From assembly GCF_900497805.2 (NCBI RefSeq), contig NW_020954582.1, positions 170,797-234,796 of the forward strand: a DNA stretch of 64,000 nt, given 5' to 3'. Origin of the DNA: Vombatus ursinus. Its lineage: Eukaryota; Chordata; Mammalia; Diprotodontia; Vombatidae. Position numbers and translations under genes: made by a program. The notes beneath the pieces were generated by a model, which saw only the letters and a program-made list of their open reading frames with translations, ran no database searches and was not told the origin of the DNA. Within the stretch, counting starts at the first letter, position 1, and each line of letters begins with the position of its first letter. Of the stretch, positions 20,396-31,190 are shown in pieces.

Positions 20396-21080
20396 AAGAA
20401 TGAGGATAACCAGCTCTTACCACCCACTAGCTTAGGGATAGACAAGTCAACAGATTTTAAAAAATTTGATCTCTTTGACATGTGGCCAGACTAACAAGAT
20501 TTTACTGAAGATGTCAAAAAAAATGGTTATACATGTAACCAAGTGACTACACTAAGCTCCTACCTGTAACATGTGCCTTGCATGTAACTGTATGTCCTCA
20601 TACATACACATTAGTCACTGTTCTTGGAGTGTGCTTTGGTCTTATTTTGTTATTCATGCTTATCTGTATGTACATACATACATTTGGTGATGAAGCATAG
20701 TTTCGCATTTGTTTATCTGTATAAATACTCTACACACACTTTGTTTTTATGTAACTCATGAAACTGGCGGCTGCTTTGCTGTTTATGCTTACTTGCTGGT
20801 GTGCTGTGGATATTCATTAATATCATAATGTGTATATGTGATATGTTCTGCAAGTAATGTGGTCATTCAGCTGCTGGAGTAGTCTGCCATGTCATGCCTG
20901 CATTGTTGCAAAATCTATTCTACATTCTGCTAATGTGCATTTTATATAAATGATCTCTTGGGATACTTATCTAAGCTATTGGGAAAATTATTTTCATTTC
21001 AAACTTGGATGACTGTTGATTTGTGTGATACATATGTACAGATTTCAAAATTTCTGGCACAGGAGAGGAATGTAACATAC
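20396..21080. other. Low-copy DNA, no gene seen
   Basis: No recognised repeat. If the exon candidates are real this is intronic. Confidence 0.35.
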
Positions 21081-21189
21081 CCTTCATGAGCCAGAAGGCT
21101 CCTACAAAGAGATTTATCAGCAAGATTTGAAAGTATGGGCAGCCTGGAAGAATATTCTCCATTTCTTTTTTCCAGTTATTGGTGGCTAA
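21081..21189 (-). CDS. Second candidate exon, phase-compatible with 17479-17693
   Basis: On the minus strand, a pyrimidine-rich stretch ends in ATCACTCTCCAG, followed by 109 open bases and an AAGG|GTATGT donor. The block would encode LATNNWKKEMENILPGCPYF and then a hydrophobic run QILLINLFVGAFWLMK. It begins in phase 0 and ends in phase 1, which is exactly what the block at 17693 needs. The intron would be about 3.4 kb and contain the L1, SINE and L2 fragments. Identity unknown. Phase match alone has a one-in-three chance of being accidental. Confidence 0.28.
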
Positions 21190-21857
21190 CTGGAGAGTGA
21201 TGACAGCTCCAAGCAAAGAAGACAAAGAAGGAGATAACAGAGGAGGGGTGCTATCTGGGCCATCAGTGGCAACCATGGAAGACAACAGGGTTGAGGCAGA
21301 TTACTCTACACCCCAAAGGACTCTAGGCTTGCTCTTGTGCTCTTTACTGGGATTTGTGAGGACTATATGTCTCCATTGCTGGGCCAGAACTATCCTTTCT
21401 TCTGATCCTCTGAGAAAATGGGGAAGGCTCATGAGTTAGGAAACGAAAATAGAAGGGACCCAAATAATTCCAATCCTGGTCATAAGCAACACCATAGAAG
21501 CAGGTATCTTTAAATACTTCATCTTTCCTTCCTTTGTCACTTAAGCCTCTAATTAAACCATGGTTACTATTAAACTGGGTGAACCAGGAGAAGGATGTAG
21601 CATTGGGGGATGGGGAATAGGGTTAGGAAAACCTGGAAGTCAGGAAGAGATGAGCTGTTGTGATGCTAAAGTCTGGGGGAGGGGGGAGAGTAGAGAAATA
21701 CGTATTGATTTATTTTAACAACCTCACAGATCAGAGAAAATATTTTCACTGGGCTATTCCTAGGCCCAAAACAGTCTAGTTAACAGACTACTCAATGACC
21801 CTGTCTTTCATCTCTTTGAGATATGGCCAGTCAATAAGAAAATGACTCCTCTGCTCA
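21190..21857. other. Low-copy DNA, no gene seen
   Basis: No family recognised. A short G-rich stretch lies near 21672-21690. Confidence 0.35.
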
Positions 21858-21935
21858 GTCAAGCAGTCAGGCAACAAGCATTCATTGAGTGATTTTGATA
21901 TGCTGGACTCTGTGCTAAGCAGAAGGAAAGGTGGG
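21858..21935 (-). mobile_element. L2 3' end fragment
   Basis: Plus strand: CAACAAGCATTCATTGAGTG and GGACTCTGTGCTAAGCA, the reverse of an L2 3' terminus. Confidence 0.6.
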
Positions 21936-22047
21936 AGGCTGAGTGAGCACCTACAAAGTGACCCCATAATGGAAGAGGGGGAAGCTTTGCTCACACAAAA
22001 GGAGTCAGGGAGCAAAGTGACTGATGTCCAAACAGCTCAGCTGGATA

Positions 22048-22245
22048 GAGAAAGCATTCGTTAAGCTTTATTAGTGCGTGTCAGGCACTGTGCTAAGAAG
22101 GCCTGGGAGTAAAAATAGACACAAAAAGAAGCGTCCATCCTCTCAAGGAGCTTACCTTCTAACGGGGGAGGAAACACATAAAAGGAAATGGGGAGGGGCA
22201 AGGCTGCTGGCCAGGAGGTGGAAAAGTCTGGAAAGCAGGGAGTGT
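22048..22245 (-). mobile_element. L2 3' end fragment
   Basis: The blocks GTCAGGCACTGTGCTAAG and CCTCTCAAGGAGCTTACCTT followed by CTAACGGGGGAGG mark a reversed L2 3' UTR. Confidence 0.7.
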
Positions 22246-22329
22246 AATGAACAGGAACTGTCCCTCAGGGCCAGGGACAGTTAGTTATACAAACATTTGG
22301 ATTCTGGCCATGTGGAAGAGATATGTGGG

Positions 22330-22508
22330 GTGGTTATATGGGGCAGTGGATAGAGCACTGGACCTGGAGTCAGGAATTCCTGAGGCTAAATTCTACCTCA
22401 GACGTTGTGGTGCCTGTCTGGTAAGCTTGGTGGAAGGATCAAACAAGATAATGTGTGGGACTTTAAAATGTTATTTCAATGCTGTTGGCTATTTTTATTA
22501 TTATTATT
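22330..22508 (+). mobile_element. MIR/WSINE-like SINE
   Basis: GGGGCAGTGGATAGAGCACT, GGACCTGGAGTCAGG, and a late tail TTATTTCAATGCTGTTGGC before a TTA tract. Confidence 0.75.
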
Positions 22509-22964
22509 ACACTTGATATCTTTGGTCCCAGAGGTCAGGATTAGGACCAAGAGCTAGTAGTTGCAGAGACTTAAAATAGCATTTAATAAACATTTATTCA
22601 TTCATTCCTTCATTCTACATTCACAGCCAGGGAATGGAGAGACACTAGAGAGGGCGCCCTATTAGAAATTGGCTTTTTCCTACTCCAGTTGAGCCACCAA
22701 TATTGGACCCATCAGGACCACAATAATCATTCCATCCACAGAGAGGCTACGTGTGCCCCACTGGCATGACTGGGGAAAGGAGACGCTCACTTCACTGACC
22801 ACATGATCAGAGGGATCCCACATCTGTCGCTTCAGTGGCTTAGGTCTCTTGCCCTGCACCCCCAAGCAGCCAAGATGGGGTAGAGTCTGGAGCTGTGTCA
22901 GCTCAGAATCACTACATCATCTCCTACTTCCATGCCCACATCAGGAATATGATGTCTCCTCATG
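22509..22964. other. Low-copy DNA, no gene seen
   Basis: A 61-codon open stretch on minus (22680-22865) has an acceptor-like CCTTTCCCCAG inside but no donor, so it was not called. Confidence 0.35.
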
Positions 22965-23222
22965 TTCAAGTTTCCTTCAAAGCTGAGCTCGTATACCACC
23001 CCCTTACGAGAGACCTTTCCCGATGCCCTTAGATGTTTGGCATCCTCTGTGTCATCAAATTCTCTTGTATTTTTTTATCTGCTTCCACATTACATCCCTG
23101 TCCTCATGAGATGCTAAGTTCCTTGAGGGAAGGAACTGTCTTTTTTTAAAAGTTCCTATATATCAAAGCCTAGCATAGTACCTGGCACATAGTAGGTGCT
23201 CAATAAATGCTCATTGGATTGA
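22965..23222 (+). mobile_element. L2 3' UTR and terminus
   Basis: TTCCTTCAAAGCTGAGCTCG, CTAAGTTCCTTGAGGGAAGG and CCTGGCACATAGTAGGTGCT followed by CAATAAATGCTCATTGG are the canonical L2 3' end. Confidence 0.88.
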
Positions 23223-23484
23223 AGTAGATGTTTCTGTTTGTTTTTACAACAGTGGTAGTATAACAGTTAGACAGGCATGGTGTCTTGGGGGAAAAAGAAA
23301 CAAATCCTTTTATGTGACTGTGAAGAAATTATCCCATCATTAGTAATACAAGAAACACCACTTTAAAAAGAAAACTTTTCCATCCCAGCAGATAGGTCTG
23401 AGCATTCTAAGCACAGCCCTTTTTAACATGTGCAAGCAATCAGATGAAATAGAGAAGGCTCAGAAAAAGCCTTGAGACTTGGTC

Positions 23485-23600
23485 TACCAGAGCTCATAGA
23501 GGGCAAGGCAGGGAGTCAGGAAGCCCTGAGTTCAAGCCCTGCCTCTGACACATGATCTAACTGGGTGACCACAAGCAAGTCACCAGAGCCCCAGGGTCCC
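23485..23600 (+). mobile_element. MIR-type SINE 5' half
   Basis: GGGAGTCAGGAAGCCCTGAG, TTCAAGCCCTGCCTCTGACA. Confidence 0.7.
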
Positions 23601-23729
23601 AGGTATGATTTGACAATCAGCATCAGTGCTGGGTGTCTCCAGCCACACCAGTGAAATCAGAGTCTGAATAGAAAATTTGCAGCCTGAGTAAGTGAGCATC
23701 ATTTCATGCCACTCTTCCTGAATACAAAG

Positions 23730-23865
23730 ACCCAAGTACCATTCTCTAGAATCAGAGGTTTGGGGTTCGAATCTGATGCACACTAAGGTGACCTTAAGTA
23801 AGTCACTAACCTCCCGGGTCCTAGTTTCCTTATCTTAAAATGAAAGTGTAGGAATAAATGCCCCA
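23730..23865 (+). mobile_element. MIR-type SINE fragment
   Basis: GGGGTTCGAATCTGATGC, then TAAGTAAGTCACTAACCTCC and CTTATCTTAAAATG. Confidence 0.65.
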
Positions 23866-23934
23866 TTCCAGGTCTACAACCCTCTGATCCCATGGGAAAA
23901 GGATTCACACTCCTCTGGGGGAACCACTAAAGGT

Positions 23935-24065
23935 TATGTGACCATCAGAAGCTATTTCATCCCTCTGAGATTCAACATCCTCATCTGTAAAATGGGGATA
24001 GTAAAATGTATAGTATTTGTCTTATGGGGTTATTGTGAGGATGAAGCAAAAATGAAATTGTGAGC
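23935..24065 (+). mobile_element. MIR-type SINE CORE fragment
   Basis: CATCCTCATCTGTAAAATGG followed by GGGTTATTGTGAGGATGAAG. Confidence 0.65.
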
Positions 24066-24087
24066 ATGTGATGCTTATCATGTGACC

Positions 24088-24250
24088 ATAGATTCAGAGC
24101 TGAAAGGGAACTTGGGTGAGTCAAATTCCCTCATTTTACAGATGAGGAAATGGAGGCAGACAGAAGTGAAGTGACTTTCCCAAAGTCATACATTTGGCAA
24201 GTGTCTGAGCCAGATTCCAAGTCCAGTGCCTTTATCCACTACTCCCGAAC
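24088..24250 (-). mobile_element. MIR-like SINE
   Basis: Plus strand: AGAGCTGAAAGGGAAC, CATTTTACAGATGAGGAAAT, AAGTGACTTTCCCAAAGTCA and TTTATCCACTACTCC. Confidence 0.75.
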
Positions 24251-24479
24251 CTTTGTAAACCTTGAAGCATTTGCAAATGTTGGCTGTTACCATTTCCTAG
24301 ATCAAGATAATGGTAGATAAAGAAATTTAAATCTAGAGGATACTCACCCAAAATTCAACAATGACAGATATGGATTCCTAAAAAGGGAACACTGAAAACA
24401 GGGCTGTCAAAAAAAAGAAGGTGACAGCAATAAGTCTAAACATCACAATTTGGGCACATCTAGGGCTTCACTCATCTCC

Positions 24480-24705
24480 ATAACTCTAAACTCTTCCTGC
24501 CCTGGATCATCTATCTCATACCCTGTTACCAGAATTATCTCCCTAATGGATAGCTCTAATTGTGTCAATCTCCTGCTCAAAAACTTTCAATGGTCCCCTA
24601 TCAACTAAAGAACAAAATTCCATCTCATTAGACCCAAAAATGTTCTTCTAATCCTCCTCAGGTCCCTAAGCTCCAGACCAAAATGCTTGTTCTTAGCATT
24701 CTGAT
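24480..24705 (+). mobile_element. L2-type LINE ORF2 C-terminal fragment
   Basis: TGTGTCAATCTCCTGCTCAA then CTTTCAATGGTCCCCTATCA matches the L2 stretch that encodes the last ORF2 residues. It is decayed. Confidence 0.6.
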
Positions 24706-24879
24706 CAGTGACATGGATAAAGATAAACTTCTTAAAATAGCAGGTGCAAGCTGGGATAGATGACTCCTCACCATTACTGGGGAGAGAGACTGGACCTAGG
24801 ATGCCATTGGTGTAGTGAGCTTCCTGTGAAGAACTCCTCATCCCCAGAGCAGGTTGGCACCTTCTCTAACAGTCTTAGA

Positions 24880-24998
24880 GAGTTACCTGAGGACTCAGAA
24901 GTGAAATGATTGACCCAGGGTCACAGAGTCAGTGTTTGCCAGAGGCAAACAGGCTTTCTTTACTCCAAGTGCTCTATTCATTGGGCCACACTGTCCCT
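24880..24998 (-). mobile_element. MIR-like SINE fragment
   Basis: AAGTGAAATGATTGACCCAG, GGTCACAGAGTCAGTG and GCTCTATTCATTGGGCCACA are the reversed 5' half of a CORE-SINE. Confidence 0.65.
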
Positions 24999-26279
24999 CT
25001 ACTAGGATCATCTAGGGGACAAAGGGGAGAGGATGACCAAAGTCAACATCTTGCACTGATGTTTGTCTTCCCGTCTCCAAGAGTCCATGAGTCAGATGAA
25101 GGAAGTGGTTGTTGTTTGGGACTGTCTTCGTAAGTCATTGAAATAGAGCAGATTGTGCCCAGAGGGCTTGTCATGCATAACTGAGGACTCAGAAAGCTCA
25201 GTAGACAACTGAGGAGATGTGCAGTCAGTACAGACTTCATGTTATTGGAAAAAATGAGTGCTTTGTGGTACATGTGAAGGAGAAGGTTGCTAAGCATCTG
25301 ATATGTGAGTTAACCCTAAATGCATGCTGGTATAGCAGGAAAAAGTGCCAGTCCGCAAGACCTGGCAGAAAACTTTTGCTTGCTCCAAAGTCCCTTGGAC
25401 CTCCACAGGAACAAAGTTCTCCAAACTCAAGATGCCACCCTGGACACAGTAGCGTCGATGGTACATTTTACATAGAAAATGGCTTGGTTCAAATTGAAAA
25501 GTACTCCCTGTTCTCCAGGGCAAGTGATCCGAGCTGCTTTATCCAAGGTTAGTGATGAATTTACTAATCCCAACAGTTTGAAAGCTCGACAGTGAAAACA
25601 TGGTGGGCAGTAAGCCGCTGAGCTGGCAAAGTTAGCACAGTGAGAGGACTTTCCTTCCTCTACCTAAACAGAAACCCAGCAGGAGGACTTTGAAATCAGA
25701 GCACTGAGCTACGTGCTCCAACCTAGATCTGGGAACCAGCCAGTGTAGTCTTAGTGGGGGACCAAGCTTAGCTCCCTCTTCTGCCTTGAGAAGAAGGTTA
25801 GAGGAAGACTATGAGTGTAGAGGGAGAACATGGACAAATCTCCAGTAACTCCTGGGTCAGGATATCAGAGACACAACTCTGTTGTTAGTTTTAGAGGTCT
25901 GTGGGGTTATATGCTAGAATATCAGACACACTTATATTCAAACATAAACACAAAATCATGTTCTAATAGTGAATGGAAAGTGGTTTGGGATTTTCTGCAT
26001 CTTTGTATTATCCTTGCTGATGTTCCCTTCTCATTTACACAGAAAATCAAGGTTTATATTCACCAATCATTAGCAGCAGCATGGGGGAGGGACCACCTCA
26101 GCTTCCCTCTCCAATAGTCCCCACCCCATTGGAAAGTAGGACTCCATGGCTGCCTCTGCCATGGCTCTGATTCCTGAGCCTTTGGCTGAGAACCAGGTCA
26201 GCCCACACCACTTCCTGCTTGCTCTCACAGTGCAGATTCCCTTCCCACCCTTCTAATACCTCTTTATGGAGTGTCTTTC
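24999..26279. other. Low-copy DNA, no gene seen
   Basis: About 1.3 kb without recognised repeat. The longest plus frame (25217-25552, 111 codons) has no similarity I recognise and no flanking splice or promoter support. Confidence 0.4.
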
Positions 26280-26330
26280 CCCATTCAAATGTAAGCCCTT
26301 TGAGGACAGGGACTGTCCCACAGGGAGTGT
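26280..26330 (+). mobile_element. L2 3' UTR scrap
   Basis: AAATGTAAGCCCTTTGAGGA followed by CAGGGACTGTCCC is the conserved L2 3' UTR phrase. Confidence 0.55.
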
Positions 26331-26339
26331 TTGCTTTGA

Positions 26340-26505
26340 TATATCTTGTCTGTCTGTCTTGTCTGCCTGTTTGTCTGTGTGTGTCTCTCTCTCTTTCTCT
26401 CACACACACACAATCTATCTATGGTCTATCATCTATCATCTATCATATATTATTTATCATATATCATCTATCAATCATCTACTATCAATCTATCATCTAT
26501 CTATC
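26340..26505. repeat. Compound CT, CA and CTAT microsatellite
   Basis: TGTC/TCTG units, a CT tract, a short CA tract and then CTAT/ATCT tetranucleotides. Confidence 0.93.
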
Positions 26506-26605
26506 TAGTGGAGAGTCAGCCTCATATTTAGGAAGACCTGAGTTCAAGTTCTGCCTCTAATGTGGATTGTCTGTGTGACCCAGGGCAAGTCACAATTTTA
26601 TGCAC
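26506..26605 (+). mobile_element. MIR-type SINE fragment
   Basis: GGAAGACCTGAGTTCAAGTT, CTGTGTGACCCAGGGCAAGT. Confidence 0.7.
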
Positions 26606-26779
26606 CCCTGCTCTATTCTCTTTAAGACTGTTAGTTGCCCAGTAGGAGCCAATCTGCATTGATAGAGGTAACTTCCTAATGAAGGGTTCTCTATAACTCC
26701 AAAATCACAAGTTTGGTTCAAAACCAAAGCCAAAACATTTGACCAATTTGTCTTCCTCATTTATACAGAAGATGTTGTG

Positions 26780-26878
26780 GTGAGAGAGAGAGAGAGACAG
26801 ATAGACAGAGAAAGAAAGACAGAGAGACAGAGACAGAGAGACAGAAACAGAGAGAGACAGACAGACAGACAGAGAGAT
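26780..26878. repeat. (GA)n/(GACA)n microsatellite
   Basis: GA and GACA units in an imperfect mix. The frames over it (Arg/Glu or Ser/Leu/Cys-rich) are artefacts. Confidence 0.95.
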
Positions 26879-27012
26879 CTGACTAGAAGCTCCTGGAGGA
26901 CAGGAACTGTCTCACTTTGGTCTTTGGGTCCCCAGGACATAGTAACATTTAGGGTCAGAGTTAGGGTTAGAGCCTTGGGCAGAGTAGGAACTAAATCAAT
27001 GTTCATTGACTT
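26879..27012 (+). mobile_element. L2 3' end fragment
   Basis: AGAAGCTCCTGGAGGACAGG, AACTGTCTCACTTTGGTCTT and AATCAATGTTCATTGAC at the end fit an L2 3' terminus. Confidence 0.6.
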
Positions 27013-27789
27013 AAATTGAGGCTGCAGAGAAGGTGTTATCTACCTGCATTGACACAAGGAATCTCCTCACCAGGACATTCTCCAGATCAATGAAATCACA
27101 GGCCAGGTCCCTAGCCCTAATTCTAGTCCCTAACCTTAATTCCAGTATTTAGCCCTAATTCCAACTCTAGCCCTGAATTGAAGAGAGGGGAGCTAGCTGA
27201 TACCAACAACAAAGATGACAAAAAACCAATTGTGAAAAGAGACATACAGCATATCAGTGTGTCTTGATTTCTTCTAGAAAATACAGGCCAGTTGCTTGAC
27301 ATTCCTGGAGTTGACATAGCTATTCCCAGAATATCTGTGAAAGTTGAGTGAACTTAGTCCCAGGACAATTGAAGCAGTTTGGCAAGTGTTCCCAGCAAAG
27401 AAAATAAATATCTGGTAAAACCCAGTGAAAATGCAGCTGACTTCCACAGCTCTACAGCCCCTGTGTTTGCTTCCCCTCCTTCAGATGATACCCTCTCTGC
27501 TCTTTGTTGAGGTCGAGGCTTCTTATTTGCCAATAGCCATGGAGTATATTAACATGAAAGCGTGCATTCGGCATGGCTTATGAGCTGGCTTTTCTAGCTT
27601 GACAAAGGTCTGGGTAAGTCTCAAAATTAGAGTTGGCATCTTTAAGTCTTAATTGGAAAGTCATGGAAAAGGGAAAGCCTCATATTGGCAAATCTTCAGG
27701 GAGTTTGCAAAACAAACGGGTCTGGAAGGAAAAAAACCTCACATTCTGAAGAGACATAAACAGGAACCCATTGGTTTCTTCATTGCTGT
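27013..27789. other. Low-copy DNA, no gene seen
   Basis: It includes several loosely spaced CCCTAA words near 27110-27175 but no ordered telomeric array. No gene signal. Confidence 0.35.
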
Positions 27790-27803
27790 TGTAATTGCCA
27801 TTG

Positions 27804-27957
27804 GTTTTTGTTTTTTTGTTTTTTGGCTAGGCAATGGGGTTAAGTGACTTGCCCGGGGTCACACAGCTAGTAAGTGTTATGTGTCTGAGGCTGAATTTGA
27901 ACTCAGGTCCTCTTGAATCCAGATCCAGTGCTCTATCCACTGTGCCACCTAGCTGCC
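27804..27957 (-). mobile_element. WSINE-like SINE with 14-bp TSD
   Basis: A T-rich tail, then the reversed SINE GGCTAGGCAATGGGGTTAAG through GCTCTATCCACTGTGCCACC. It is flanked by TGTAATTGYCATTG at 27790-27803 and 27958-27971 (one mismatch). Confidence 0.93.
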
Positions 27958-27971
27958 TGTAATTGTCATTG

Positions 27972-28094
27972 TTTTAAGGACATCTATAGCAGCCCATTGG
28001 GAACTTAAAGGTCCCATGAAAGAATTCCATGGCCAGGGATTGTAGACAGCACTAGCTATGTATTAATCCACACAAAGGAAGGCTTATATTAAAT
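27972..28094. other. Low-copy DNA
   Basis: Short unassigned interval before the hAT element. Confidence 0.3.
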
Positions 28095-28334
28095 CAGGGG
28101 GTCTTCATCATTTTTTGTTTCAGGGACCCCTTTGGCAATCTGGTGGAAACTAGGGTCCCCTTCTTAGAATTATGCTTTTAAGCAATTGAAGGAAATACTA
28201 TATTTCAGTTAAAGGTTAGTGAAAATAAAGATTTTTTTTTCTTATCCAAGTTGACAGGCCCCCTAAAATCTTTCCATGGATGCTTTGGCGTATGGGGGAG
28301 GGGAGTCCATGAATCCCCTTGTTAAGAATCCCTG
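28095..28334. mobile_element. hAT-type miniature element (non-autonomous)
   Basis: The left end CAGGGGGTCTTCATC and the inverted right end (reverse complement CAGGGATTCTTAAC) form an eroded terminal inverted repeat around about 240 bp. The flanks do not show a clean 8-bp duplication. No coding capacity. Confidence 0.6.
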
Positions 28335-28464
28335 ACTTAAGGGCATACCTGAGGGAAATGGAACTAGGGACAATATGAGGAGTTTACAATCAGGGTAGCA
28401 ACCATGTTCAAAAAAGGACAAGGAAAGAATGCGCCCAAATTGTCCAGTTTGCTAAGGCCAGCCC
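28335..28464. other. Low-copy DNA
   Basis: No content recognised. Confidence 0.3.
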
Positions 28465-29960
28465 AACTAGAAGGCCTCCTACAGAATGGAACACTTCAGC
28501 TAAGTCTTAAAAGAGACCAGGAATTTTAAGAGTCAGGGGTGAGGAGGGCAATCTCTCCAGGCTTGAGGACCAGCCAGTTCAATGTCATAGAGACTGGACA
28601 TGGCATGGTGTGTGTGGGGAAAGGCATGGCAGCTGTACTATATCATGCATGGAGAGGTGGAGAATATAAAAAAAAAAAAACAGAAACCTCAGAAGGGGCC
28701 AAGATATTTGGTGTAAATGCCAAACAGAGAATTTTATATTTGATTCTAGAGTTCCTAGGGAACCACTGGAGTTTATTGGGTAGGGAGGGAGGTGACCAGG
28801 CCTGAACTTTAGGAAAATCACTTGGCAGCTATGTGGAGAGTGAAGTAGGGTGGGGAGAGGCTTGAGGCAGGAAGACCAATAGGAAGGCTATTGAATAGTC
28901 CAGACATGAGGTGATGAGGGTCTGCCACAGGGTGGGGGCTGTGTTAGTGGTGAAAAGATGTCATATGCAGGAGATACCAGAAAGAAAGAGATTGTATGAT
29001 TTAGCAATTAATTGGATATGTGGGATGAGCAAGAGAGATGAGTCAAGGATGACACCACGGTTGAAACCTGAATGTCTAGAAAGATGATGGTGCCCTCAAT
29101 AATAATTGGGCAGTTCGGAAGAGGAGAGGGCTAGGCAGGGGGCAGGGGGCAATAATAAGTTCTGTTTTTCCCTGTTGAGTTTGAGATGCCTACCAGACAT
29201 CCTCTTCAAGAAGACCAACAGGCAGTTGGTGAAGAACTAGAGCTTTGGAGAGAGAGTAGGGCTGATCAATAGATCTGAGAATCACCTGCATAAATTAATG
29301 AGCTGAAGTATTGTGGAGCCTGTCAATGGTGTAAACAACTGGTCAGCTGTCTAAATTTTATAGCTTATCATTTTTGTCTATTTCCCAAAAAAGAGCAAGT
29401 ATAACAAGAATACGCATCCAAATATTTTCCTGTAAATGACAATAAATCATCTTGAGGGAAAAAAGGGTAGGATTTACATTTTATTGTCATTCGCAAGCCA
29501 ATAGAACCTATGAGAGAGCACAGGTAAGAAAGAGAAAAAGGTACAAGACAGAGACTTGATGGACACCATACTTAGTGAGCATGACATGAATGAGGTTCCA
29601 GCAAAAGAGATTGAGAATGAACCCTCAGACAGGGAGTGGGGAAAAGCAAGAGAGATCACAGTCACAAAAACCCAGAGAGGAGAGAGCTGAGAAGAAAGAG
29701 AACATGGTCAATGATGTCAAATACTACAGGGGAGTTAAAAGGGATGTTGAAGAGGTCATTAGTAACTTTGGAGAGAAATGTTTACCAGGGACAAGTGATA
29801 ACCTGTGATTCCTTTATGAGATGTGAAAACTACTCTGACTGAGTCAAGAACACAATTGGCTGAGAAATCAAATGAACCTCACCATTTGGGGATTTAAATA
29901 GCTGAAACTCTGGAGGAATTTCATCAGTTGGAGGATGGGAGGGATTTCAAACCAGAAGCT
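28465..29960 (-). mobile_element. Long L2-type LINE copy, ORF2 region
   Basis: Plus strand shows the reversed L2 order: GGAACCACTGGAGTTTATTG, GGTGACCAGGCCTGAACTTT, AGGAAGGCTATTGAATAGTC (the LDYCNSLL site), ATGAGTCAAGGATGACACCA, GTTGAGTTTGAGATGCC, and near the far end GTCATTAGTAACTTTGGAGA. The last segment extends toward the RT core. Sequence 29341-29480 does not fit L2 and may be an unidentified insert. Decayed and non-functional. Confidence 0.82.
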
Positions 29961-30823
29961 GCTTATAGAGGAGACCTCTGGAGGGGGAAAGGAGGAAATC
30001 TCCCTCTTCTTCCTGTATTATCAGTCATATAGCTTTGAAGGATAGTTACTGGACCAGTAGGAAACTCTGCAATTAAAGAGAAGAGAGAAACATTCCAAAC
30101 AGACAAGTATACAGACAGAACCTAGAAAAGAAGAGTATCAAGGAGAAAGACCCCAGGCATCAGAGAGTTAAGACTATGGAGAGAATCAGACAGTAAGAAG
30201 CCTGCTCAGCAAACCACACAGCAGAAAGGTTTCATTCAAGGGTAGCTCCATGAAGACTCTACAAAACAAGGAAGGACTTCTAGTCCCTTAAGTCCCAAAG
30301 ATTATGAATTATCTTTGCCACATATGAGTGACTCACTAGCATTGTGCTCTAAGTTTCATCCCACTCTTCCAATAAAGGCTGGATTTGGGAGTAAACACAC
30401 TGAAGATTTGGGAGGAGTGGGTAATGTTTTGTAACTGCTGTTCATGCCATGCCATCTGAGTAAATGCTTTTGCAAAGAGGCATTTGAGTCTACTGACTGA
30501 TTGTTAATAGGAAGCACACTAGTGGGGGCTCATGATCCAAGGTATTTAGAATACAGAACCACAGGATTACCCCTAGAGCCGAGGTAGTAGCCACCCTCTG
30601 AGGACCCACCCCATGAGGATAAGTACAAGTTGGAGGACTAGCCCTGAAAGGGGGTGCTGTAAATATTATTTTAGTTTTCCCAACTGGAGCAAAGTATGAA
30701 AATGAAGAATCTTTTAAAGGCTAAAATGCTTCCCCTCTTCCCCCTTAATAAGTGAGTCTGTCAGTAAGTTAAGAAGAATTATGGATATTTTTAAGAGCAG
30801 ATCAGTGAGAAGAGCAAATATAC
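29961..30823. other. Unassigned sequence, possibly an old LTR or other repeat
   Basis: It includes CTTCCAATAAAGGCTGGATT near 30366 (polyadenylation-signal-like) and GTGGGGGCTCATGATCCAAG near 30520. The style is reminiscent of LTR sequence, but I cannot name a family or define ends. No gene seen. Confidence 0.3.
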
Positions 30824-30849
30824 CAAGAAATTTCTTTTTTTTATGTTCT

Positions 30850-30855
30850 TTTATT
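30850..30855 (-). promoter_or_regulatory. AATAAA in the putative transduced tail
   Basis: On minus the sequence reads AATAAAAGAACAT then the A tract. The spacing of about 7 nt is shorter than the usual 10-30, so its use is uncertain. Confidence 0.45.
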
Positions 30856-30894
30856 AGTTATTTCAATTAAAGGATGAATGACCATGTCAACTTA

Positions 30895-31190
30895 CCCCCT
30901 CCCCAATAAACTAGTGCTTCCCTATTACTTCTAGAATAAAATATTACTCTTAAGTTAGGAATTACTCTTTACAATCCACCACCTTCCTATCTTTCTAGAC
31001 TTCTTCCATATCACTCTAGCGTTTCCAACATAAACAGCATTCCCATCTCCTATCTCCACACTTTTGCACAGGCTGCCCCTCTCCCCATGTCTGGAATGCT
31101 CCCCCTCCACACATCTTCCTATTAGTTTTCCTGCCTCCTTTCAAGACTTAAATCAAATGCTACCTTCTCCAGGTGACTGTATCCAGTCCT
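30895..31190 (+). mobile_element. L2-type LINE fragment, carried in the putative transduced segment
   Basis: CTATTACTTCTAGAATAAAA, CCCATCTCCTATCTCCACAC, CCCCATGTCTGGAATGC and TCTCCAGGTGACTGT follow the L2 ORF2/3' UTR order on plus, opposite to the HAL1. Confidence 0.7.

Noticed and set aside
22680-22865. 61-codon minus-strand frame with an internal CCTTTCCCCAG acceptor-like site
   Set aside because: No matching donor, no homology recognised, and no phase-compatible partner.
25217-25552. 111-codon plus-strand frame in low-copy DNA
   Set aside because: No recognisable domain, no splice sites or promoter, and overlapping frames of similar size on the other strand.
26400-26510. Regularly spaced short repeats that might suggest a CRISPR array
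   Set aside because: They are CTAT tetranucleotide units without unique spacers, in a mammalian genome.
28095-28334. 8-bp target duplication for this hAT-like element
   Set aside because: The flanking octamers TATTAAAT and ACTTAAGG do not match well enough to claim it.
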